From Clostridia bacterium (GTDB lineage: Bacteria > Bacillota > Clostridia > Oscillospirales > Acutalibacteraceae), in assembly GCA_017631745.1 (NCBI GenBank), contig JAGBSR010000146.1, positions 1 to 7,874 of the forward strand: a stretch of 7,874 bases of DNA, written 5' to 3'. Position numbers and translations under genes: made by a program. The notes beneath the pieces were generated by a model. It made no database searches, was not told the DNA's origin, and saw nothing but the letters and a program-made list of their open reading frames with translations. Each line of letters opens with the position of its first letter. Within the stretch, counting starts at the first letter, position 1. Shown piece by piece: positions 1 to 5,514 of the stretch.

Positions 1-1077
1 AGGATATCGACCGATATCGTGGGGAGCAAACTCTACATTCCACAGATCGCTTTCAGCGAAGTAGAAGATACCTGTAAGCATAGCCTTAACAAGCTCGGGA
101 GCATAGAGCAGATACATAGGCATAGCGGGATACGATACGTCAACTGTGTTGATACAGCCGTTTGAGTGGCATTCCTTTGACATATAAAGAAGCTCGCCGT
201 CTTTGTTTCTTACCAGCTTATGCGCCGCTAAAACCTGTCTTGCAGCAGCAATAAGAATAGTCTGATAAGCTTCACCGAACTCTGCCGAATCATCAAGGAT
301 TGTCTTTTCCCAAGCCTTTACCTTATCGAGTATTTCCTGACGGTTATCCTTGCAATATTTCATTGCCGCTTCGATTGTACCGAACTTTTCTGCCCAGAGA
401 CCCTTGAGCTTATCGCCGAAGTAATCGATTGAATAAACATCGTCATAGGCAATTATTGTTGAAAATTCTGCTTCCTTGCATTTTCTTGCTGTACCTGAAG
501 ACTTAATACCCTCGTCACATACAGCGTTTTCTTCGCCCCAAAGGCATGCATAGCCCCAATCGGCAGCGTACTCGTCGCCTGAATCGTTGAGGGGAGACTG
601 CTTTGTAAGACCCATTTTTACAAATCTTACGCCTTCAACAGAGTCGCTGTATTTTGTCATATTAGCCTTCTTTTTGCCCTGTACAAGCTCTTCGTAAGCA
701 ATGAAGCAGACATTGATATCGTGCTCCTTGCCGTCAAGTGACTCTACCTTAGTATCAAGGTAAGCACAGGGGGTACTCAGCAGATGAAAATCATCCAGAA
801 TAAAGGGTGACCAGGTGCTGAAGGTAAGCTTGATTTTTTCGTTTTCGTATATGTATGAGCTTATATACGGTGTTATTTCATTACCGATCTGCTCAATGGC
901 TTTTTCGCTGCCCTTTCCGAGAAATCTGAAGGTTTCACCGTCGACGGTAATCTTACCTTCAATTCTCTTTCTGATACCGCACCAAAGATAAGTGTCACCG
1001 TCTGTGAGCTTATCGTTCTTTGACCATATACTGAAATGCGGGTCTATTGTTGCAATAGGATAAGTCGGAAGTCTCAT
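1..1077 (-). CDS. Glutaminase-A-like protein (DUF4965/DUF1793 family), C-terminal part off the left edge
   Basis: The visible 359 residues match the N-terminal and central parts of the glutaminase A family (fungal gtaA and many gut-bacterial homologues). Near the N-terminus is the DPHFSIWS motif (residues 12-19), typical of the family's opening segment. A beta-rich domain follows to about residue 210. The helical domain then begins with YDDVYSIDYFG (211-221) and carries the family signatures SKECHSNGCINTVDVSYP (300-317) and FAPHDIGRYP (350-359), where the window ends. The family is about 650-850 residues long, so roughly half is missing. There is no signal peptide, so the protein should be cytoplasmic, unlike many secreted relatives. 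The start at ATG 1077 is supported by AAGGAG 8 bases upstream. It is the last visible gene of the four-gene run, 50 bp after the YhhN-like gene. The family's founding activity is glutamine hydrolysis; the substrate here is unproven and could be another amide or a glycan. Confidence 0.85.
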   Translation of the reverse strand, partial: MRLPTYPIATIDPHFSIWSKNDKLTDGDTYLWCGIRKRIEGKITVDGETFRFLGKGSEKAIEQIGNEITPYISSYIYENEKIKLTFSTWSPFILDDFHLLSTPCAYLDTKVESLDGKEHDINVCFIAYEELVQGKKKANMTKYSDSVEGVRFVKMGLTKQSPLNDSGDEYAADWGYACLWGEENAVCDEGIKSSGTARKCKEAEFSTIIAYDDVYSIDYFGDKLKGLWAEKFGTIEAAMKYCKDNRQEILDKVKAWEKTILDDSAEFGEAYQTILIAAARQVLAAHKLVRNKDGELLYMSKECHSNGCINTVDVSYPAMPMYLLYAPELVKAMLTGIFYFAESDLWNVEFAPHDIGRYP

Positions 1078-1127
1078 AGTTAAATCTCCTTAGTGTATAA
1101 GACAAGCTTTTTTACTCGTCTGCTATT

Positions 1128-1874
1128 TTAATAAAGTTCTCTTGAAAATACGAAGAATATACTTGCTGCAAGAAGTACCTGAGCTGCATAGTATGTTATG
1201 ATGTTGAATATTCTCATACCTCTCTTAACGGGCTTATCATCGGTGAGAATGATGCCGAGAGATGCATCTGAAAGGAAGAAGAGTACAGCACCGAAGCCCA
1301 CAGTAAGTGCAATCATATACATATTATCGTTTACGCCGAAGGCGATTACATCGATAACCAATCTCACAGCCTTTGCAAGCATTATTGCAAGCACAACACC
1401 GTAAGCTAAAAGTCCGTATGTCATTGCGCCTTTTCTCTTGAAGGCGTTTGTCTTAATGCAATAGATAACAGCAACAGCAACGATAACGCCGACAATAAGA
1501 AGCTCATACCAGACGAATGCACCTGTGCTGAATGCAGTGGTGTAGATAGCTCTCTGAATGGCAACGATGTAGAAGATATGGCCGATGAGGAAAGCAACAA
1601 CACCAAGAATAAAGGGAAGCATCTTTGTGGTCATGGCGTGAAGAAGCAGGTCGCCTGCCATACCTAATACAAGACCCCAGATCATATAATCTGCATAAAG
1701 AGAGTTATTGCCCGTTTCTTTAGCAGCAAAAACACCGCAAAGAACGAAAATGAGTGAACAGACAACTTTTGTGATAAATGACTGTTTGCATCTGTCGGGC
1801 CAATAATACTTAAGGAATAATGCCACTAAAGGTATTTCAACCACAACAGCTATAATAAATAAAATATTAAACAT
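1128..1874 (-). CDS. YhhN/TMEM86 family membrane protein, lysoplasmalogenase-like
   Basis: This 248-residue integral membrane protein has about eight hydrophobic helices, at roughly 2-22, 33-51, 61-80, 86-105, 118-140, 151-171, 186-210 and 222-244. The YhhN family pattern is visible: GDLLLH (74-79), then GVVAFLIGHIFYIVA (91-105), and late in the protein LFFLSDASLG (198-207). The acidic residues D75 and D203 and H99 fall at the positions conserved in the family. Characterised members (mammalian TMEM86, some bacterial YhhN) hydrolyse the vinyl-ether bond of lysoplasmalogens, giving an aldehyde and a glycerophospho-headgroup. Activity of this protein is inferred from family only. An in-frame GTG at 1883 would add three residues, but it lies inside the GAGGTG ribosome binding site, so ATG 1874 is the start chosen. 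The gene sits 20 bp after the serine hydrolase gene and 50 bp before the glutaminase-like gene, with no terminator between, so co-transcription is likely. Confidence 0.85.
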   Translation of the reverse strand: MFNILFIIAVVVEIPLVALFLKYYWPDRCKQSFITKVVCSLIFVLCGVFAAKETGNNSLYADYMIWGLVLGMAGDLLLHAMTTKMLPFILGVVAFLIGHIFYIVAIQRAIYTTAFSTGAFVWYELLIVGVIVAVAVIYCIKTNAFKRKGAMTYGLLAYGVVLAIMLAKAVRLVIDVIAFGVNDNMYMIALTVGFGAVLFFLSDASLGIILTDDKPVKRGMRIFNIITYYAAQVLLAASIFFVFSRELY

Positions 1875-1880
1875 AATTCT

Positions 1881-1886
1881 CACCTC
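1881..1886 (-). promoter_or_regulatory. Ribosome binding site of the YhhN-like gene
   Basis: GAGGTG on the minus strand lies 6 bases before ATG 1874. The alternative in-frame GTG start (1881-1883) is part of this same motif, so it cannot have a proper binding site of its own. This settles the start at 1874. Confidence 0.75.
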
Positions 1887-1894
1887 AAAAATTT

Positions 1895-3520
1895 TTACTT
1901 TCTCTTGAATCTGTATAAGGGTCTGTCAACATCTATCTTACCCCTCTGAACTGCATCTACAAGAGGCATCACACGGGGAAGAGCTTTGCTGACTGCTGTC
2001 TGAACAACAGGTTGTTTGATTACATCCTTCACCGTATCCTTGAGAGATTCAGCCAAAACAGCCGCCTGAGGCACTGATGAAGGTCTCATAATTACATTGT
2101 CGCCGTTGAACTTGAAGTTGATAATTCTCTCTGCAACCGCTTCAACACAGCGTATGCGTATCTCAAGCTCTGTTTCGCTGTTCCAACAGCCTGTTGCACA
2201 GCTTGTAAAGGGCATACCGCCAAGGATAATTTCATCCCAACGGTATTCGCCGTCAAGACCGATTTCAATGCTATTGATTTCGTCGCCCTCAGCCCAACTC
2301 ATCTGCATATCGTTTTCACGGAAGTCGAAGGTAACATCGCTGATATTACCTGCCTTATCCGCCGCAATAAACATTGCAGGCAAAGGCACAACGCTTACGG
2401 GATAGCCGATAACATTAACCACAACGGGCTTTCTGAATTTTATCTTTTTGCCCTCTATTCTGCTTTCAAGAGCCAGTGAACGGGGCTTAGGCTCAGCCCT
2501 CGGAAAAGCAGGTGCCGTAACCTTAATACTTTCAGCCTTTTTATCAGGTTCGATAAAAGCCTTGGGAATATGATTCCACAGTACATCTCTCATTGCCTGC
2601 TCGTCAATTTCACCGCCTGTCATACTTATGCAGGCGTCATAATCGGGGAATACCATACCGAACTGACAGAACATACCGTCTGCACGGTAGGAGTTTTCTA
2701 CACCGGCATTTCTCCAGAAGCAGTAGCCATAGCCTACAACAGAGTCGGAGGTGTCGCTTGCCGCTGAGTTATCTGCGTGAAAAGCGGTGGCTTCTTTTAC
2801 CCACCACTCGGGAATTACCTGCTTACCGCCGAACTTGCCCATCTGCTCGTAGCAATATGTAAACTTAGCAAGGTCTTCGCCTGTAATCATAAGGCCCCAA
2901 CCACCTGCCTCAATACCTCTCGGACACTTTTCCCAGAAGGGCTCGCTCATACCGAGGGGCTCAAAAAGACGGGGTCTGAGATAATCGATAACGCTCATAC
3001 CTGTGAGCTTATGAATACAGCAACAAAGCAGATACATATTTTCGCTGATATAAAGGAATTCCGTGCCGGGCTCTGAAATCCAGGGAGATTCCATAATATC
3101 CTCAAACCAACGGTCCTTTGTACGGTCAAGGAAGATGCTGACATTTTTACCGCTTCGCATTGTAAGCAGGTCTTCAATGGTCATCTCCTCAAGATACTCG
3201 TCAGCCTTATCGGTTCTGGCTTCCGGGAATATATCAACAAATCTTGTATCAACTGTCAGATATCCCTCGTCAACTGCGAAGCCGATAGCTGTTGATGTAA
3301 AGCTCTTTGATACCGAGTACATCATATGTCTGTGCTTAGGGGTGAAGGGGTCACGGTAAATTTCGCAGGCTATCTTTCCGTGACGGATTACTGTGATTGA
3401 ATGAAGCTCTCTCTTCTTTTCAATACACTCATCAATAAAAGCCTGAATTTCGTGGGATGATACACCGACCTCTTCGGGTGTCTTGGCATATTCAATCCAA
3501 TTCTTCTTTGCCTTAGCCAT
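1895..3520 (-). CDS. Beta-lactamase-family (class C-like) serine hydrolase with a C-terminal extension
   Basis: This 541-residue protein has a penicillin-binding-protein/class C beta-lactamase fold at about residues 15-320. The nucleophile motif S69-V-S-K72 sits in MMYSVSKSFTS. The second motif is in the segment FLYISENMYLL (155-165), with Y157 as the likely general-base tyrosine. The third is the YRADGMFCQFGMVFPD stretch (278-293), matching the family's A-x-G-x-x-G-Q pattern but with Cys at 285 where Gly is usual. Families of this type include esterases, D-aminopeptidases and hydrolases of unknown substrate; most are not antibiotic-resistance enzymes. There is no signal peptide, so it should act in the cytoplasm, arguing against a true beta-lactamase. 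About 220 further residues form a beta-rich region (about 345-480) and a helical tail rich in basic residues. ATG 3520 follows an excellent AGGAGG, 6 bases away. It is the second gene of the run, 41 bp after the GDPD-like gene and 20 bp before the YhhN-like gene. Confidence 0.87.
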   Translation of the reverse strand: MAKAKKNWIEYAKTPEEVGVSSHEIQAFIDECIEKKRELHSITVIRHGKIACEIYRDPFTPKHRHMMYSVSKSFTSTAIGFAVDEGYLTVDTRFVDIFPEARTDKADEYLEEMTIEDLLTMRSGKNVSIFLDRTKDRWFEDIMESPWISEPGTEFLYISENMYLLCCCIHKLTGMSVIDYLRPRLFEPLGMSEPFWEKCPRGIEAGGWGLMITGEDLAKFTYCYEQMGKFGGKQVIPEWWVKEATAFHADNSAASDTSDSVVGYGYCFWRNAGVENSYRADGMFCQFGMVFPDYDACISMTGGEIDEQAMRDVLWNHIPKAFIEPDKKAESIKVTAPAFPRAEPKPRSLALESRIEGKKIKFRKPVVVNVIGYPVSVVPLPAMFIAADKAGNISDVTFDFRENDMQMSWAEGDEINSIEIGLDGEYRWDEIILGGMPFTSCATGCWNSETELEIRIRCVEAVAERIINFKFNGDNVIMRPSSVPQAAVLAESLKDTVKDVIKQPVVQTAVSKALPRVMPLVDAVQRGKIDVDRPLYRFKRK

Positions 3521-3561
3521 ATGCTACCTCCTATAATGTTTTCTTTTGATATATTTTCTTC

Positions 3562-4662
3562 TTATTTTTTCTTGGTCTTTTGCATTTTATATGTGTAAAT
3601 CTGAGCGGCAAGAATTGCAATGCCTACAAGCACTGTTGCAATCACCTTACCTGCAGTAACATTGAGTGCACCCTTCTGGGTATCCTCGCCCTGCTTTAAG
3701 GTAAGATTATTAACAGCGAGCAGCAGCTCGGAGTGAGCACTCTGCAGCTCGTCGCAGGATGCAGCGCCACCGTTTACGAGTGCTCTCGCATTTTCAATGC
3801 TGTCTGCAAGATTTTCTCTGCTGACTTGAGAATAATTATCAAGGTTGATATTTTCTGCCTGAGAGAGAATGTCAACGAGGCTCTTTTTAAGCTCTGTAGC
3901 ATTGCTTTTGTAAGCAACAAAAGCATCGAGATTATTTGTTTCGATAATGCTGAAATTTCTCTTGATAAGGTCGTTCCAACCGTCTTCGCTGTCGCTTCTC
4001 TGACCGCACAGATCAGGGTCGTACATGGGAGCGATTGCTCTTAAATCCGCATAAAGGCGGTTGCACACCGAGTCGTACATAACATTGAAGTGGTTTTTGC
4101 TTTGCAACTGAACTGCAGACAGATCTGAAAGCTTTTTAACGAAACTGCGCACTGTGAAAACATTGAAGCTTGAGCAGACACCTATAACTTCAGGCTCTTC
4201 TTCTTTTGACGAAATCCACTCACTGATATTGCTTGCACTGTCTTTGATTCTCAGATAAGCCTTTGACAGAGCATTTTCAGCTTTGAGTAAATCATAAATT
4301 TCATCCTTCAGATCGATGTCAAAATCAAGGATAAGCACATCATCCTCGCCGAGAAACCCGAGAATTTCACTCAAAGCCATACCCTGAACTTCTATCTCGT
4401 TTTCCGAGCAAAGCACAAGCTCACCGCTGTCTGTTTTTCTGATATTTACACTGACAAAATCTGCACCTTTCAGAAAAGCCGACAAAACTGCCTCTTTGCT
4501 GTTGCCCTCATACTCGGCAGTGTCCCCTCTGTAGGAAATGCAAAGCAATTCCTCAGGCATAGTGTATGAATTTTCGCTCTCTGCATATGCAGACAAAAGG
4601 AAACTTCCGCCTAAAATAAGGCAGAAAACAATCGATAAAATTACTTTAATTCTTTTGGTCAT
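3562..4662 (-). CDS. Membrane-anchored GDPD-like protein with FIVAR domain, probably catalytically inactive
   Basis: This is a 366-residue exported protein. Residues 1-27 form a signal peptide (MTKRIK, hydrophobic core, likely cleavage after AYA). Residues 40-250 resemble a glycerophosphodiester phosphodiesterase barrel. The segment CISYRGDT (41-48) stands for the usual HRG; GNSKEAVLSAFLKGADFVSVNI (53-74) for the ENT...GAD.IE.DV segment; TDSGELVLCSEN (77-88) for T.DG.lVv.HD; and IIETNNLDAFVAY (239-251) for the closing IiTD.P segment. The catalytic and metal residues are replaced: His to Y44, ExD to S71-V-N73, HD to S86-E87. Residues 257-322 look like a FIVAR three-helix repeat. Residues 338-357 form a membrane helix followed by a basic tail, so the protein should sit on the outer face of the membrane. 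The start at 4662 follows GAAAGG at 7 bases. An upstream in-frame ATG at 4707 lies between the -35 and -10 boxes and is not used. It is the first gene of the run. GDPD assignment is by motif order and is fairly, not wholly, secure. Confidence 0.78.
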   Translation of the reverse strand: MTKRIKVILSIVFCLILGGSFLLSAYAESENSYTMPEELLCISYRGDTAEYEGNSKEAVLSAFLKGADFVSVNIRKTDSGELVLCSENEIEVQGMALSEILGFLGEDDVLILDFDIDLKDEIYDLLKAENALSKAYLRIKDSASNISEWISSKEEEPEVIGVCSSFNVFTVRSFVKKLSDLSAVQLQSKNHFNVMYDSVCNRLYADLRAIAPMYDPDLCGQRSDSEDGWNDLIKRNFSIIETNNLDAFVAYKSNATELKKSLVDILSQAENINLDNYSQVSRENLADSIENARALVNGGAASCDELQSAHSELLLAVNNLTLKQGEDTQKGALNVTAGKVIATVLVGIAILAAQIYTYKMQKTKKK

Positions 4663-4669
4663 AACTGAA

Positions 4670-4675
4670 CCTTTC
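4670..4675 (-). promoter_or_regulatory. Ribosome binding site of the GDPD-like gene
   Basis: GAAAGG on the minus strand lies 7 bases before ATG 4662. It is weaker than the sites of the downstream genes. The competing ATG at 4707 has no purine-rich motif in front of it, so this site supports the shorter protein that begins directly with a signal peptide. Confidence 0.55.
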
Positions 4676-4697
4676 GGATAAGTTTCATATATAGTTA

Positions 4698-4726
4698 ATA
4701 ATAACATAAAACTCGTGTCTTGGCAA
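4698..4726 (-). promoter_or_regulatory. Sigma-A promoter of the four-gene run
   Basis: On the minus strand, TTGCCA (-35, 4726-4721) and TATTAT (-10, 4703-4698) are separated by exactly 17 bases. Each differs from consensus at one position, and a TG one base before the -10 makes it an extended -10. Transcription should begin near 4690-4692, leaving a leader of about 30 bases before ATG 4662. It probably serves the GDPD-like, serine hydrolase, YhhN-like and glutaminase-like genes together. No terminator separates it from sfsA, so some read-through from sfsA is also likely. Confidence 0.75.
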
Positions 4727-4747
4727 CATTTTTTAGTGATATTTTTC

Positions 4748-5428
4748 TTACAATTTTACCTCTACAAGGTCCTCGATTATCATTTCACTGTCGCTTACAA
4801 AACAGTCTGCAGCAATAATATTTACCCCCTCCTGCCGAGCTTTTCTCAGAACAGCCGCAAAGGCAGGGTCGTGGTCTTCGTTAGGGGTGAAATACAGCAC
4901 ATTTTTCATCTGCACTACAAATATTATATAGGCTTCATAGCCGTCTTTTATGCATTCGATAAGCTCTGCAACATGTCTTGCGCCTCTCTCTGTGGGGGCA
5001 TCAGGGAAGGACACAATGTTATCATTTTCCAAGGTTACTCCCTTAACCTCGATGAAGGCTTTTTTATCTTCATATTCACAGTAAAAATCAAATCGCGATG
5101 AGCCGTATCTGCTTTCGGGCTTAAGAAGCTTAATATCCTTAAACAGACCGCCCTTTCTCAGCCACTCTCCCACCGCTTTATTAGGTGCCTGAGAGTCCAT
5201 ATTTACCATTCTTTCGCCTTTTCTCACACTGACAAGAGAGTATCTGTATTTTCTGTTTGGGTTTTCGCTGTCCTCGAGCCACACATCAGCTCCGGGTCTG
5301 AGAAGCTCTCTGCATCTGCCTGTGTTTTTCACATGGCAAAAAATCTCCTCACCGCCTAGGCTGACCTTGGCAACAAACCGATTGGGGCGCTCTATGAATG
5401 TTGCATTTACCGTCTTATTATATTTCAT
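4748..5428 (-). CDS. sfsA: SfsA family protein (sugar fermentation stimulation protein homologue)
   Basis: This 226-residue protein has normal length for SfsA. The N-terminal OB-like part carries the family motif HVKNTGRCRELLRPGADVWL (32-51). The C-terminal part has a PD-(D/E)XK nuclease-like core: SRFDF (111-115) with D114, FIEVKG (125-130) with E127 and K129, then the hallmark FPDAPTERGARHVAEL (141-156). In E. coli the gene was found because extra copies increase maltose use, and the protein binds DNA; its actual biochemical role is still unclear, and the nuclease-like residues suggest nucleic acid processing. ATG 5428 is preferred because AGAGGT lies 6 bases upstream and the sequence begins at the usual family N-terminus. 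An in-frame ATG at 5473 lies upstream of the predicted transcription start. The gene has its own promoter 86 bp downstream of the metH stop, so it need not be co-expressed with metH. Confidence 0.95.
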   Translation of the reverse strand: MKYNKTVNATFIERPNRFVAKVSLGGEEIFCHVKNTGRCRELLRPGADVWLEDSENPNRKYRYSLVSVRKGERMVNMDSQAPNKAVGEWLRKGGLFKDIKLLKPESRYGSSRFDFYCEYEDKKAFIEVKGVTLENDNIVSFPDAPTERGARHVAELIECIKDGYEAYIIFVVQMKNVLYFTPNEDHDPAFAAVLRKARQEGVNIIAADCFVSDSEMIIEDLVEVKL

Positions 5429-5434
5429 ATTTTT

Positions 5435-5440
5435 ACCTCT
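5435..5440 (-). promoter_or_regulatory. Ribosome binding site of sfsA
   Basis: AGAGGT on the minus strand lies 6 bases before ATG 5428. It fixes the sfsA start at 5428 rather than at the in-frame ATG at 5473, which would begin at or before the predicted transcription start. Confidence 0.75.
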
Positions 5441-5448
5441 TATATACA

Positions 5449-5474
5449 AATGAGCCGGTATTCGCCGACTCATT
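5449..5474 (-). promoter_or_regulatory. 26-bp dyad between the sfsA -10 box and its ribosome binding site
   Basis: On the minus strand AATGAGTCGG and CCGGCTCATT form a 10-bp inverted repeat (one G-T mismatch/wobble) around the six-base loop CGAATA. In the metH transcript it would fold into a hairpin and could help end that message, but the following TTTGTATAT is a poor U-tract for a standard terminator. The predicted sfsA start site (about 5469-5470) falls inside the first arm, so the sfsA message would keep only about six base pairs of the stem. That position also suits an operator for a repressor. Terminator and operator cannot be separated from sequence alone. Confidence 0.45.
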
Positions 5475-5475
5475 A

Positions 5476-5504
5476 ATTTTAGTTTATATTTACGTGTCTG
5501 TCAA
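5476..5504 (-). promoter_or_regulatory. Sigma-A promoter of sfsA
   Basis: On the minus strand a perfect TTGACA (-35, 5504-5499) is followed after 17 bases by TAAAAT (-10, 5481-5476), one base from consensus. The spacer is AT-rich. Transcription should begin about 5469-5470, giving a leader of roughly 41 bases before ATG 5428. The -35 box begins only 10 bases after the metH stop codon. Confidence 0.8.
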
Positions 5505-5514
5505 GAAGATATAC

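Noticed and set aside
2..17. Perfect inverted repeat GATATCG-AC-CGATATC at the left edge
   Set aside because: It encodes the conserved HDIGRYP motif of the glutaminase-like protein, lies inside coding sequence, and is readily explained by the codons for Asp-Ile and Arg-Tyr.
1100..1121. Seven-base-pair hairpin between the YhhN-like and glutaminase-like genes
   Set aside because: The stem is short, includes a G-T pair, has an eight-base loop and is not followed by a U-tract in either direction, so it is not a credible terminator.
2097..3359. Several plus-strand open frames opposite the serine hydrolase gene
   Set aside because: They lie wholly within a conserved minus-strand gene, overlap each other in different frames, lack ribosome binding sites and resemble nothing known; they are by-products of codon bias.
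1895..3520. Beta-lactamase antibiotic-resistance gene
   Set aside because: The protein has the SxxK motif but no export signal, an altered third motif and a long extra C-terminal region; the neighbours are metabolic genes. A general serine hydrolase is the better call.
4727..4747. Terminator after sfsA
   Set aside because: The AT-rich stretch after the sfsA stop contains no stem of useful length, so no terminator is annotated and read-through into the next genes is possible.
4715..5101. Plus-strand open frame of 128 codons opposite the end of sfsA
   Set aside because: It overlaps well-supported sfsA codons and the promoter region, has no ribosome binding site, and its translation is low-complexity hydrophobic/aromatic text with no family resemblance.
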